A DNA stretch of 64,000 bases from Chryseobacterium rhizosphaerae (GCF_003385455.1 NZ_QNUF01000002.1:186001-250000); one strand, 5' to 3'; shown: positions 53,402-63,462, numbered from the stretch's first letter. Numbers and translations: made by a program. Notes: generated by a model not told the origin, from the letters alone.

Positions 53402-56400
53402 ATGGCTTCAAACAAAATACAATTCAGAAGTATTCATGAACTTAAAGATCCAGCTTTAAATAATAAGCTGGCTCAGAAAGAGTTTCAGGAAGAAATTCCG
53501 GTAGAAGATTTCCTTGGAGATGCTGAGAACAACGGATCAAGTACTTCAAGAAGAGATTTCCTAAAGCTTTTAGGATTCTCTACAGCAGCAGTTACATTAG
53601 CTGCCTGCGAAGCTCCGGTAATCAAAACAATTCCTTATGTGGTAAAGCCACATGATATTATTCCGGGAGTACCCAATTATTACGCTTCCACTTATTTTGA
53701 TGGTTTCGACTTTGCCAGTGTTTTAGTAAAGACTCGTGAAGGTAGACCTATCAAAATTGATCCAAACCCAGCAGCTGGTGATTTAGGTAAAACTAACGCA
53801 AGAGCTCAGGCAAGTGTACTTTCTCTTTATGATAATGATAAAGTAAAGCAGCCTAAACTGGATGGTAAGGACGAAACTTTCGATAAAGTAGACAGCTTTG
53901 TTCTTAAAGGATTGGAAGATGCGAAAGCTGCAGGTAAAAAGATTGTGCTTTTGTCACACTCTTTTGCTTCACCAACTTTCAAAAAGCTATTTGCTGAATT
54001 CAAAGCAAAATATCCTACAGCAGAATTAGTAACCTATGATGCTTTCCCTTACTCTGCGTCTCTGGATGCAGCTCAGGAGGTATTCGGACAGAGAGCATTA
54101 CCAGTATATGACCTTAAAGGTTCTGAATTGGTAGTTTCTTTCCAGGCTGATTTCTTAGGAGACTATAATGCTTCAAGCTTAGAAACTTCTTACGCAGCAG
54201 CAAGAAAACCAGGTCCAAACATGTTGAGACACATTCAGGTGGAATCCAATATGTCATTGACAGGTGCTAATGCTGACTCAAGATACAGATTAAAGCCAAG
54301 TGCTGTAAACAAAACTTTAGTTGAAGTTTACAATGCAATCGTAGGTGGTGGTACTTCTGATAAGACGGCTACTGAAATTGCTAATGAACTTAAAGCAAAA
54401 GGCAGCAAAGCTGTTGTTTTAGCTGACAGTTCTAAAGGAGCACAGGTTTTAGCACACTTAATCAACCAAAAATTAGGTTCAGTAGCTTTCACTGGTAAAG
54501 CGAACTTCCTGAAAGAATTTGATAAAGCAAGATATCAGGAATTCTTAGGATGGGTAAATGCAGGTCAGGTTGGCGTATTGATCGCAAACAATGTAGACCC
54601 TATCTACTCTCATCCAAAAGGAGAAGATTTCAAAAAATCTTTATCAAAAGTTGCTTGTGTAGTAGCTGTTGCTGATAAGAAAAATGAAATGTACAAAGCA
54701 GCAAAAGCTGTAATTCCTGTAGCTAACTGGCTAGAATCTTGGGGTGATATTGAACCTCAGACAGGCGTATATTCATTAATGCAGCCTACGATCCAGAAAA
54801 TCTATAAATCAAGACAGATTGAAGAATCTTTATTGGTTTGGAAGAATGGAAAAAACAATGCTGCTAATAACTACTATGATTATTTAAAAGCTAGCTCAGC
54901 TTCTATCTTAGGTGCTACTTCTTTCAATAAGGCTTTATATAACGGTATTGTTACTTCTAACAACGCAACAACATTATCTTATGCAGGTGGAAACGCTGCA
55001 CAGGCGGTTGCTGAATTAGGAAACTTTAAAGCTTCTGAATTAGAATTGGTATTATATACTAAGACTTCAATGGGAGATGGTACTCAGGCAAACAACCCTT
55101 GGTTGCAGGAATTACCGGATCCTCTTACCAGAATGTCTTGGGATAACTACTTGACAATTTCTCCTAAAGATGCAGAGAAATTTGCGATTGATAACGATCT
55201 TAATGCAAGAATGCAGTTGGATGGTTCTATCGTAAACCTTACTGTAAACGGAGTAACAATAAAAGATGTTCCTGTATTCATTCAACCTGGTCAGGCAGAA
55301 GGATCTGTAGGTCTAGCGCTTGGTTATGGTAAAAAGAACTCAGGAGCTACTGCAGATACAGGGGTAAATGCTTATCCATTATTTGATGGTTCTAACCTGG
55401 TTCTTTCAGGAGTTAAAATTGAAAAGACAGGAGAAGATCACGAATTTGCAGGTATCCAGCTTCAAAACACCTTAATGGGACGTTACGAAATTGCTAAGGA
55501 AGTTCCTTTAGCTGAATTCATCAACGTACCTTTTGATGACGAGCACAAAGGATGGAACAAGCCTTTGGAATACCACACAATCAGTGGAGCACTTCCAGCA
55601 AGAAAAATTGACCTTTGGGATGCTTTTGATGATACAGATGGTCCTCACTTCAACTTATCTATCGACTTAAACTCTTGTACAGGTTGTGGAGCTTGCGTTA
55701 TTGCATGTCAGGCTGAAAACAACGTTCCTGTAGTAGGTAAAGAAGAGGTAAGAATGTCCAGAGATATGTATTGGTTAAGAATTGACCGTTACTATTCTTC
55801 AAGACAGAAAGTAGAGGTATATGAAGGATTAAAAGAAGGAATGGCTGTACCAGAATTATACGGTACTGCTTTCAATAAAGAAGGAGGTGCATTAAATCAC
55901 CCTGCAGACAATCCGGATGTAATCTTCCAGCCTGTAATGTGTCAGCACTGTAACCACGCTCCATGTGAAACTGTATGTCCGGTTGCGGCTACTTCACACG
56001 GTAAGCAAGGTCAAAACCATATGGCTTACAACAGATGTATCGGTACCAGATATTGTGCAAACAACTGTCCGTACAAAGTAAGACGTTTTAACTGGTTTAC
56101 GTATAACCTAAATGACAAGTTCGACTTCAACATGAACAACGATTTAGGAAGAATGGTACTTAACCCAGACGTAGTTGTAAGAACTAGAGGGGTAATGGAG
56201 AAATGTTCACTATGTATTCAGGAAACTCAGGCTACTATTTTAGCAGCTAAGAGAGACAACAGAAAAGTAACAGATGCTGAGTTTAAAAACTCTTGTGCTT
56301 GTGCTGCTGCTTGTTCTACTGGAGCAATGACGTTCGGAGACATGAATGACAAAGAATCTGAAGTTAGAGATTTATATTCTAGCAACAGAAGATATTATTT

Positions 56401-56470
56401 ACTAGAGGAGATCGGAACCAAACCAAACGTGTTCTATCATACTAAAGTAAGAAACAGAGTAGAAAAATAA
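53402..56470 (+). CDS. actB: Alternative complex III subunit ActB
   Basis: 1022 residues. Twin-arginine signal SRRDFLKLLGFS (Arg50-Arg51) ends in a lipobox-like LAAC (Cys69), so it may be a Tat-exported lipoprotein. Residues 70-740 resemble a molybdopterin oxidoreductase without cofactor. The C-terminal ferredoxin-like part has cysteine clusters CTGCGACVIAC, CQHCNHAPCETVC, CIGTRYCANNC and CSLC...CACAAAC, giving three 4Fe-4S and one 3Fe-4S centre in the known structures. It follows actA by 23 bp. Confidence 0.95.
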   Translation: MASNKIQFRSIHELKDPALNNKLAQKEFQEEIPVEDFLGDAENNGSSTSRRDFLKLLGFSTAAVTLAACEAPVIKTIPYVVKPHDIIPGVPNYYASTYFDGFDFASVLVKTREGRPIKIDPNPAAGDLGKTNARAQASVLSLYDNDKVKQPKLDGKDETFDKVDSFVLKGLEDAKAAGKKIVLLSHSFASPTFKKLFAEFKAKYPTAELVTYDAFPYSASLDAAQEVFGQRALPVYDLKGSELVVSFQADFLGDYNASSLETSYAAARKPGPNMLRHIQVESNMSLTGANADSRYRLKPSAVNKTLVEVYNAIVGGGTSDKTATEIANELKAKGSKAVVLADSSKGAQVLAHLINQKLGSVAFTGKANFLKEFDKARYQEFLGWVNAGQVGVLIANNVDPIYSHPKGEDFKKSLSKVACVVAVADKKNEMYKAAKAVIPVANWLESWGDIEPQTGVYSLMQPTIQKIYKSRQIEESLLVWKNGKNNAANNYYDYLKASSASILGATSFNKALYNGIVTSNNATTLSYAGGNAAQAVAELGNFKASELELVLYTKTSMGDGTQANNPWLQELPDPLTRMSWDNYLTISPKDAEKFAIDNDLNARMQLDGSIVNLTVNGVTIKDVPVFIQPGQAEGSVGLALGYGKKNSGATADTGVNAYPLFDGSNLVLSGVKIEKTGEDHEFAGIQLQNTLMGRYEIAKEVPLAEFINVPFDDEHKGWNKPLEYHTISGALPARKIDLWDAFDDTDGPHFNLSIDLNSCTGCGACVIACQAENNVPVVGKEEVRMSRDMYWLRIDRYYSSRQKVEVYEGLKEGMAVPELYGTAFNKEGGALNHPADNPDVIFQPVMCQHCNHAPCETVCPVAATSHGKQGQNHMAYNRCIGTRYCANNCPYKVRRFNWFTYNLNDKFDFNMNNDLGRMVLNPDVVVRTRGVMEKCSLCIQETQATILAAKRDNRKVTDAEFKNSCACAAACSTGAMTFGDMNDKESEVRDLYSSNRRYYLLEEIGTKPNVFYHTKVRNRVEK

Positions 56471-56495
56471 AGTTTAAATAATAAATAGGTAAAAA

Positions 56496-57893
56496 ATGTC
56501 AGGACATTACGAAGCTCCGATAAGGGAACCTCTGATTATTGGTCACAAAACTTATCACGATATCACAGAAGATATTGCACGACCTATCGAAGAAAGAGCA
56601 GGTAAATTATGGTGGATTTCATTATATGCTGCGCTAGTTCTATTCATCTATGGATTCGGCTGTATCGCTTATACTATCGGGACAGGTATTGGAGCATGGG
56701 GGCTTAACAGAACTATTAACTGGGGTTGGGATATTACCAACTTCGTATGGTGGGTAGGTATCGGTCACGCCGGGACCCTAATCTCAGCAGTATTATTATT
56801 ATTTAGACAGAGATGGAGAATGTCTGTAAACAGATCTGCAGAGGCGATGACGATCTTTGCGGTTGTACAGGCAGCAATCTTCCCTGTAATTCACATGGGT
56901 AGAGTTTGGGTTGGATACTGGGTATTCCCTTTACCAAACCAGTTCGGTTCTCTTTGGGGGAACTTTAACTCTCCTCTATTATGGGACGTATTTGCGATCT
57001 CAACTTATTTCTCAGTATCAACTGTATTCTGGTTTATGGGATTAATCCCTGACTTTGCAATGATCAGAGATAGAGCAAAAACTCCTTGGACTAAGAAGAT
57101 TTATACTTTCTTAGCTTTCGGTTGGGGTGGTAAAGCAAAACACTGGCAGAGATTCGAAGAACTTTCTTTGGTTCTTGCAGGTTTAGCAACTCCACTTGTA
57201 TTCTCGGTACACACAACGGTATCTTTTGACTTCGCAACTTCAGTTATTAAAGGATGGCACTCTACAATTTACCCTCCTTACTTCGTAGCTGGTGCGATCT
57301 TCTCAGGATTCGCAATGGTACAGACCCTATTGTTGATCGCTAGAAAAGTTTGTCACCTTGAAGATTATATTACCATGTATCATATCGAAATTATGAACAT
57401 CGTAATCGTTTTAACAGGGGGTATGGTAACGGTAGCCTATGCTACTGAATATTTCATCGGATGGTATTCTGGATCAAGATTTGAAGACTTTACATACCTT
57501 TCACCAGGTGCTGCAGTAGGACCTTACTGGTGGGCTTTCTGGTCATTGATTATCTGTAACCTTGTTGTTCCTGCATCTTTCTGGTTCAAGAAAGCAAGAA
57601 CCAATATTATCTGGACATTCATTGTTGCATTGATCATTAACATCGGTATGTGGTTTGAGCGTTTCGATATCATCGTTATCAACCTTTCAAGAGATTACTT
57701 ACCAGGATCTTGGACTATGTTTAAACCAACGATCATTGATGTGGGTGTATACTTAGGAACAATCGGATTCTTCTCTGTATTATTCTTACTATACGCAAGA
57801 ACATTCCCTGTAATTGCACAGGCTGAATTAAAATCGATTCTGAAAATTTCAGGTGAAACTTATAAAGCAAAAGAAGGAGATGAGCACCACTAA
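56496..57893 (+). CDS. actC: Alternative complex III subunit ActC (NrfD-like)
   Basis: 465 residues with about 10 membrane spans and the NrfD/PsrC signature (NWGWDITNFVWWVGIGHAGTLISAVL). It carries the quinol-binding site. It overlaps actD by 14 bp. Confidence 0.95.
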   Translation: MSGHYEAPIREPLIIGHKTYHDITEDIARPIEERAGKLWWISLYAALVLFIYGFGCIAYTIGTGIGAWGLNRTINWGWDITNFVWWVGIGHAGTLISAVLLLFRQRWRMSVNRSAEAMTIFAVVQAAIFPVIHMGRVWVGYWVFPLPNQFGSLWGNFNSPLLWDVFAISTYFSVSTVFWFMGLIPDFAMIRDRAKTPWTKKIYTFLAFGWGGKAKHWQRFEELSLVLAGLATPLVFSVHTTVSFDFATSVIKGWHSTIYPPYFVAGAIFSGFAMVQTLLLIARKVCHLEDYITMYHIEIMNIVIVLTGGMVTVAYATEYFIGWYSGSRFEDFTYLSPGAAVGPYWWAFWSLIICNLVVPASFWFKKARTNIIWTFIVALIINIGMWFERFDIIVINLSRDYLPGSWTMFKPTIIDVGVYLGTIGFFSVLFLLYARTFPVIAQAELKSILKISGETYKAKEGDEHH

Positions 57894-58401
57894 AATTGTA
57901 TACGGACTTTATGCTGACGACGACGATTTAATGAACGGCGTTAAAGCATTCAACGATAAAGGAATCAAAATAAACGAAGTATATACTCCGTTTCCGGTTC
58001 ACGGACTAGACAAAGCTTTAGGATTAAAGAAAACAAGAATTTCTGATGCGGCCTTTCTATATGCTCTTTATGGTGTTACTATCGGTGCTACGGTTACCTG
58101 GTATGTAATGAACCATGACTGGCCTCAGAATATTGGTGGTAAACCAGCTTTTGACTGGGCACACAATATGCCGGCATTCGTAGTTCCAATGTTCGAATTA
58201 ATGGTATTCTGTGCAGCTCACATGATGTCTTTAACTTTCTTAGTTAGAAACAAAATGTATCCAGGAGCTCCTGCTCAGAACCCGGATCCAAGAACTACTG
58301 ATGATAAATTCATGATGGAATTTGTAACTGAAGATGTAGAATCTGTAAAACAGTTACTTATTGAAACTGGAGTTGAAGAAATAACTGTTAAAGATGCTTA
58401 A
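57880..58401 (+). CDS. actD: Alternative complex III subunit ActD (DUF3341)
   Basis: 173 residues from the ATG at 57880, inside the end of actC; an upstream ATG at 57853 would add 9 residues. Two membrane spans (residues about 50-72 and 95-120), and a C-terminal soluble region. Family DUF3341, found in all ACIII operons. It starts inside actC, so translation is coupled. Confidence 0.93.
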   Translation: MSTTKIVYGLYADDDDLMNGVKAFNDKGIKINEVYTPFPVHGLDKALGLKKTRISDAAFLYALYGVTIGATVTWYVMNHDWPQNIGGKPAFDWAHNMPAFVVPMFELMVFCAAHMMSLTFLVRNKMYPGAPAQNPDPRTTDDKFMMEFVTEDVESVKQLLIETGVEEITVKDA

Positions 58402-58402
58402 A

Positions 58403-59089
58403 ATGAAAAAGAATGTATTAAAAATTACAGCAGTTTTAGGTTTAACTACAGTTTTACTTAACTCTTGCGGACCAAAAGACAATGCACCATTGGTATATTT
58501 CCCGGACATGTATTTCCCGGTAGCTTATGACCCATTGATGAAAGCTCAGGATGCATACTCAGATCATGAGAATGAAATCCCTGCGTTTGTAAAAAACAGC
58601 TTTGCAACTGGTCTTGCTCCCGTAGAAGGTTCAGTGGCTCAAAATAAAGACGGAATCTTTGAAGAAGGTTTACTTCCTAAAAATGTAGATCAATACAATG
58701 CAGGATATGACGCTTCCAAGAAGATGACAACTTCTCCTCTTAATCCGGCAAACGCTGATAAAGATATTGAAAGAGGAAAAATGTTGTTTGACCGTACTTG
58801 TGCTGCATGTCACGGAACAGGAGGTGATGGACAAGGTCCAATCGTACAAACAGGTGCTTTCTCTGGTGTACCGAACTATGCTGATAGAGAAATTACTGTA
58901 GGATCTGTTCATTATGTATTAACAAACGGTAGAAATGCAATGGGATCTTATGCGGGACAATTGAACGCAGGAGACAGATGGAGAGTGGCAATGTATGTGA
59001 TGAGTGCTTTCAAAAAAGGAGCAGCAGCACCGGCAGCAGCTACAGCAGCGGCGCCAGCAACTGAAACGACTACCGAAACTAAAAAATAA
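58403..59089 (+). CDS. actE: Alternative complex III subunit ActE, monoheme cytochrome c lipoprotein
   Basis: 228 residues from the ATG at 58403. Lipobox LLNSC (Cys22). One heme site CAACH at 133-137 within TCAACHGTGGDGQGP, and a likely axial Met in NAMGSYAGQL. The C-terminus is an Ala/Pro/Thr-rich tail. It starts 1 bp after actD. Confidence 0.94.
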   Translation: MKKNVLKITAVLGLTTVLLNSCGPKDNAPLVYFPDMYFPVAYDPLMKAQDAYSDHENEIPAFVKNSFATGLAPVEGSVAQNKDGIFEEGLLPKNVDQYNAGYDASKKMTTSPLNPANADKDIERGKMLFDRTCAACHGTGGDGQGPIVQTGAFSGVPNYADREITVGSVHYVLTNGRNAMGSYAGQLNAGDRWRVAMYVMSAFKKGAAAPAAATAAAPATETTTETKK

Positions 59090-59097
59090 GAAAAGAA

Positions 59098-60429
59098 ATG
59101 TATAGTTTTTCACCAAAATTAAAATCAACTTCTATAATACTTCTTGTTGTAGGTTTAGTTCTGTTTGGTATTGGTTTCTTTATGAATAAAGGACTTTCTA
59201 CTGAGAAAATAGAACAAATGATGGAAGCTGTTCATGCTTCAGGTCATAATGCTCCTACCCACTCAAGTGAAATGGTTGGACCACAGGATCACGCAGCTCA
59301 TTTAGAGCATGCTGAGCTTCAGGTTCACAACCAGCCATTAGCATCGCTGCACTTTGTAGCAGTCTTTTTCTTTGGAGTAAGTTGTGCTGTATTGTTTTTC
59401 TACTGTATTCAGCATGCTGCCCACGCTGGTTGGCCAATTATTATTACAAGAGTAATGGAAGCTATTGCTTCTTATATTCCTTACGGAGGTGCAATTCTGG
59501 TTATTATGATGATATTGAATATCACTCACAATGGCCACCTATTCCACTGGATGGATCCGGAATTAACGAATCCTGAATCTGCACACTTTGACGTAATTTT
59601 ATTCGAAAAGAAAAGATTCTTAAATATACCTTTCTATGCTATCAGAACGATCATTTATGTAGTAGGTGCTTCATTCTTTGCATGGAAACTGAAAGCTCAG
59701 TCTAAAAAAGTAGATGAAACTAAATCTAAAGTTGAGTATCAAATGCTTTACAGATGGGCAGTAGGATATATTGCATTCTTCGGATTTGCTTCTGCTGCTT
59801 GGGCTTGGGACTGGTTGATGTCTATTGACCCTCACTGGTATTCTACAATGTATATCTGGTATTCAATGGTTAGCTGCCTTTCAAGTGGTATTGCTGTAAT
59901 CATTCTATTAAGTGTTTATCTTAAGAAAAATGGTTTCTTACCACAGTTCAATGACAACCACTTACACGATTTAGGAGTATTCCTTTTCGCTACAAGTATG
60001 CTTTGGACATATACATGGTTCGCTCAGTTCATGCTTTACTGGTATGCCAACGTTCCGGAAGAGGTTAACTACTTCTTTGGAAGATTCCAACACTATGGAA
60101 CTACATTCTTGCCAATGCTTATTGTAAACTTCTTATTACCACTATTGGTATTAGTGAGCAGCAGCATCAAGAGAAACTACAAAGTAGTAACGGTAATGGC
60201 TGTAGTAGTTATTTTAGGACACATCCTAGATTACTTCAACATGGTAATGCCTGGAACGGTAGGACCATACTGGAACACTCCTGAAGTATTCTTATTAATC
60301 TTGGGAGCTCTCCTATTCGTAGTTGGATTGTTTATGTTTACTGTACTTTCTGCTTTATCTAAATTGAAGCTGATCCCTACAGGAAACCCTTACTTACACG
60401 AATCTGAAATTTATGAGTATCCTTTCTAA
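59098..60429 (+). CDS. actF: Alternative complex III subunit ActF
   Basis: 443 residues with about 10 membrane spans, homologous in pattern to ActC (WAWDWLMSIDPHWYSTMYIWYSMVSCLSSGIAVIILL). The periplasmic N-terminal loop is His-rich (residues 45-80). Last gene of the operon; no cytochrome oxidase genes follow. Confidence 0.94.
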   Translation: MYSFSPKLKSTSIILLVVGLVLFGIGFFMNKGLSTEKIEQMMEAVHASGHNAPTHSSEMVGPQDHAAHLEHAELQVHNQPLASLHFVAVFFFGVSCAVLFFYCIQHAAHAGWPIIITRVMEAIASYIPYGGAILVIMMILNITHNGHLFHWMDPELTNPESAHFDVILFEKKRFLNIPFYAIRTIIYVVGASFFAWKLKAQSKKVDETKSKVEYQMLYRWAVGYIAFFGFASAAWAWDWLMSIDPHWYSTMYIWYSMVSCLSSGIAVIILLSVYLKKNGFLPQFNDNHLHDLGVFLFATSMLWTYTWFAQFMLYWYANVPEEVNYFFGRFQHYGTTFLPMLIVNFLLPLLVLVSSSIKRNYKVVTVMAVVVILGHILDYFNMVMPGTVGPYWNTPEVFLLILGALLFVVGLFMFTVLSALSKLKLIPTGNPYLHESEIYEYPF

Positions 60430-60453
60430 GGACTTGTAACAAAATAAAATTAT

Positions 60454-60487
60454 AAAAGACTGATTGTTAAACAATCAGTCTTTTTTT
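60454..60487 (+). terminator. Intrinsic terminator of the act operon
   Basis: AAAAGACTGATTGTT (60454-60468) pairs with AACAATCAGTCTTTT (60470-60484), followed by TTT. The loop is very small, so the top base pairs will open. Confidence 0.85.
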
Positions 60488-60570
60488 ATGCCGTCAGCCC
60501 AATTGCTGCCCTTTTAAGATTCATTTCCTGCATATTCATAAGCCTGATGACTAACCCCAATAACAGTATT

Positions 60571-61587
60571 ATGAAAAAAGTGTATCTGGTTTACCTGCTA
60601 TTCTGTATGGTCTCCATTTTTACCCATGCCCAGACCATTACTTTCGTTTCCGAAAAAAGCAACATTCCTCTTCCAAAGGTTTCGGTTTTCGGCAGAGACG
60701 GTAGTATACTCGCCTACTCTGATATTGATGGGAAAATTGATAAACAATCCTTATCCCCGGCTCAGGAAAAATTCCAGCTGGTCTATAATAATTTTCTGGT
60801 GGCCACACTCTCCTATTCAGATTTTGACCAGCCTGTTATTAAGATCAATGATCAGGTAAAAGAAATAGAAACGGTAGTCATTAAAAATAATAAACCTGCA
60901 AAATATATCCTTATCAAAGGGAATTTTAATTCTTATGTTACGGTCAACAATAAACTGAATGCCTATGCCGATGGAATTGTAACCTATACTTTCGATAATA
61001 AAACGAAAAAGCTAAAAAGCAGTCATGTGGAACAATATCGAGTGTACAGACTTATAGATCCTAAGAAAGAAAAGAACCAGACCGCTTTTTGGGATTATGG
61101 AAGCTCATTAGGAATCCCCAATATGAAAAAAGTGGGAACCCTTGATGAATATAAAAAGAAAAACATAAAAATTAAGGAACTTAAAGGCAGCAGCAAAGAT
61201 GAAATTGAGGTTACCGGTGAATACCTGCAGCAAAAAGAATTTGCCCTATTCGGATTCCGTTTTTTTGATCTGAGAGGAATTCAGAATATCGCTTTTGAAA
61301 AGAATTCTCAAAAAACACTCAAAGATCTACTGGAATTTAATGAAATCCTTTTTATTAAATTAAAACATAAAAGTGAGGAAAACTACAATCAGGTTATTTC
61401 CTACCAAAACTTTTATCCTTCAGAAATGAACTTCAGTGATAGTAATGATATGGATGAAGTAAAGTTTAATAAAGACTATAGCAACTATAAAACCCAGTAT
61501 TGGCAGGATCCGTCATTCCCTAATATGCAGACTATCTTCAGTTCATTTTTTAAGGACGATTTGAAGGAAAAACAAAATAAAAAATAA
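60571..61587 (+). CDS. Secreted protein with carboxypeptidase-regulatory-like start
   Basis: 338 residues from the ATG at 60571, where a signal peptide begins (VYLVYLLFCMVSIFTHAQ); an ATG at 60547 would add 8 polar residues. After the signal come residues TITFVSEKSNIPLPKVSVFGRDGSILAYSDIDGKID, the pattern of the carboxypeptidase-regulatory-like domain common in TonB-dependent receptors and secreted Bacteroidetes proteins. The rest is Lys-rich and unassigned. Confidence 0.72.
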   Translation: MKKVYLVYLLFCMVSIFTHAQTITFVSEKSNIPLPKVSVFGRDGSILAYSDIDGKIDKQSLSPAQEKFQLVYNNFLVATLSYSDFDQPVIKINDQVKEIETVVIKNNKPAKYILIKGNFNSYVTVNNKLNAYADGIVTYTFDNKTKKLKSSHVEQYRVYRLIDPKKEKNQTAFWDYGSSLGIPNMKKVGTLDEYKKKNIKIKELKGSSKDEIEVTGEYLQQKEFALFGFRFFDLRGIQNIAFEKNSQKTLKDLLEFNEILFIKLKHKSEENYNQVISYQNFYPSEMNFSDSNDMDEVKFNKDYSNYKTQYWQDPSFPNMQTIFSSFFKDDLKEKQNKK

Positions 61588-61612
61588 AATCCACTATTAA
61601 TAAAGGTTTTAT

Positions 61613-61620
61613 TAAATTTG
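61613..61620 (+). promoter_or_regulatory. -7 box TAAATTTG for the lipoprotein-apt pair
   Basis: Perfect TAnnTTTG, 17 bp before the start codon. Confidence 0.6.
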
Positions 61621-61637
61621 CAACAAACCAAATAAAA

Positions 61638-62837
61638 ATGAAAAAGTTTTCTTTTCTACTTGTTTTCAGTCTGTTGCTTTTTACAGCATGTAAGAAAGAT
61701 CATGTAGATGCTACGAATACTAAAACGCTGCAGTCAAGTATCAATGATATGACCTCCAGCTTATCAACCATTAAACAGATTAAGTTTAATGAAGCTCTTT
61801 ATATTCTTAAGACATTCGGTGTAGAAGCAGATGGGGATGTGAACGAGCTAAAAGCACTTGGAAAACTGATTGACGGAAAAAAAGTGCCTGAAATCCTGAC
61901 ACTGGCAGACGAAATTGCACAGAAAAATGGAATCGAATGGGCAAGTACCAGCCCGCCTTCATTGGGAGAAATGAATATCTTCGGAGATGATAAAGCTAAA
62001 GAAAGTGATCCTAATGATGTAAAAGCAGGAGCACTAAGCCTTGTTACAAGACCCATGGGTGATGACGGAGCAGGAGCTCCTACCTCTATCCAGATCGTTC
62101 CAAGACTTGTAGATGCTGCAGGAAATCCGGTATCATTTACAGGAGCAGGGCTAGAGGCAACACTGGAGGTTTTCAGCAACGGAGTGAGACTTTCTACAGC
62201 CAAAAACCTGATGCAGGATAATAACTTTAAAGGATTTAATCTTAAATTCTCCTCTATTCCGGCGGCAAAAGTAGTTGATAATAAAATAGACATCACTGTT
62301 TCAGTAAAAACAACGGCAAAAACATTCAAGATGTCAAAAATAGGGCTTGATGTAAATGCTGCTGCCCTGAAAGTGCCTGCTGTTCCTAAAACGGATACTA
62401 CAGCAGTAACTCAGCAGCCAAGCGCTGTGGTAGATCCAAATAATCCTTCAACTACACCCACCACTACAGAACCAGGTACTGCAACTCCAACAGCACCGGC
62501 AGCTCCAAAGCAACCTACCGCGGATCCTAAAAATACAGTAAGCAAGTTTTTGAATAGTGTAAGCTCTCAAAACTTAAAAGCAGCATATGATGCCTCCAAT
62601 AACCCAAGCTGGGGAAGCTATGAGTCTTTCTCAAACCCTACTTCAGGTTTTGGATCTGTAAAAAATGTAAGCGTAAAGAACATCACGACAAGCGCTACCA
62701 ATCCTAACGGAGCCAGTGTCAATGCAACGTATGACGTAACCGATAAAAACGGTAAAACGACTTCATTAAAAGTAACTTTCGGACTTAAAAATGTAAACGG
62801 AGACTGGAAAATTTCCAGCTATAAAATAAACCCATAA
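61638..62837 (+). CDS. Lipoprotein with Pro/Thr-rich linker
   Basis: 399 residues. Lipobox LFTAC (Cys18). A helical N-terminal part is followed by a domain at about 135-255 and a Pro/Thr/Ala linker at 255-295. A small C-terminal domain (KFLNSVSSQNLKAAYDASNNPSWGSYESFSN, then KTTSLKVTFGLKNVNGDWKISSYKI) resembles NTF2-like/DUF4878 lipoprotein domains. Function unknown. Its stop codon abuts the apt start codon, so translation may be coupled. Confidence 0.78.
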   Translation: MKKFSFLLVFSLLLFTACKKDHVDATNTKTLQSSINDMTSSLSTIKQIKFNEALYILKTFGVEADGDVNELKALGKLIDGKKVPEILTLADEIAQKNGIEWASTSPPSLGEMNIFGDDKAKESDPNDVKAGALSLVTRPMGDDGAGAPTSIQIVPRLVDAAGNPVSFTGAGLEATLEVFSNGVRLSTAKNLMQDNNFKGFNLKFSSIPAAKVVDNKIDITVSVKTTAKTFKMSKIGLDVNAAALKVPAVPKTDTTAVTQQPSAVVDPNNPSTTPTTTEPGTATPTAPAAPKQPTADPKNTVSKFLNSVSSQNLKAAYDASNNPSWGSYESFSNPTSGFGSVKNVSVKNITTSATNPNGASVNATYDVTDKNGKTTSLKVTFGLKNVNGDWKISSYKINP

Positions 62838-63374
62838 ATGGCTTCAGCAGAACTGATCAAAAGACTAGAAGAAACAATTGAAAATTTCCCTGACTTTCCA
62901 ATACCAGGAATACAGTTTAAGGATATTTCACCCATTTTTTTAGACCCAAAACTATATGAAGATGTAATAGCCGATTTGGTTACCTTCAGCAAAGGAAAAA
63001 TAGACGCTGTATGCGGAATAGAAAGCCGAGGTTACCTTTTTGGAATCGCCATTGCAGTAGCACTGGAAGTACCTTTTATTCTCATCAGAAAAAAAGGAAA
63101 ACTTCCGCCCCCAATTATTTCAGAGAAATATGACCTGGAATATGGTACTGCTGAAATAGAAACCCGTGAAGGGCAAATCAAGAAAGGACAGAGAATACTG
63201 ATACATGACGATTTACTGGCTACCGGAGGGACTACTGAAGCAGCAGCCAAATTGGTGGAAAAGCAAGGAGCAATCGCTTCTCAGTTCAGTTTCCTTATTG
63301 GTTTAAAAGGCCTGGGAGGAAATGAAAAACTTGAAAAGTTCGGTGCCGAGATCTATCATATCTTAGAATACTAA
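62838..63374 (+). CDS. apt: Adenine phosphoribosyltransferase
   Basis: 178 residues. FPIPGIQFKDISPIF, the base-binding GIESRGYLFG and the PRPP loop ILIHDDLLATGGTTEAAAKL are typical. It salvages adenine to AMP. It starts directly after the lipoprotein stop codon. Confidence 0.97.
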   Translation: MASAELIKRLEETIENFPDFPIPGIQFKDISPIFLDPKLYEDVIADLVTFSKGKIDAVCGIESRGYLFGIAIAVALEVPFILIRKKGKLPPPIISEKYDLEYGTAEIETREGQIKKGQRILIHDDLLATGGTTEAAAKLVEKQGAIASQFSFLIGLKGLGGNEKLEKFGAEIYHILEY

Positions 63375-63396
63375 GGACTTTATAGCATAAATTATC

Positions 63397-63462
63397 CGAC
63401 TCCGCTCTGCAGGACAACATCAACAAAAGGTTGGTTTAAAAAAGTCTTGCAGAGCGGAGTCG
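63397..63462. repeat. Long inverted repeat with GACTCCGCTCTGCA arms
   Basis: The left arm (63397-63415) and the right arm (63444-63462) pair over 19 bases with one wobble pair, around a 28-nt loop. It is GC-rich compared with its surroundings. Similar GGAGTCGAAG-type palindromes are, from memory, dispersed in Flavobacteriia genomes. It may also end the apt transcript, as a T stretch follows (63468-63472). Confidence 0.8.

Noticed and set aside
57853..57879. Longer start for ActD
   Set aside because: The added residues (MKLIKQKKE) are the out-of-frame reading of the ActC C-terminus, and the ATG at 57880 gives the usual DUF3341 N-terminus.
61799..62329. 176-residue minus-strand frame opposite the lipoprotein
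   Set aside because: Ser/Pro/Ala-rich antisense frame without motifs; the + strand has a lipobox, a promoter and direct continuity with apt.
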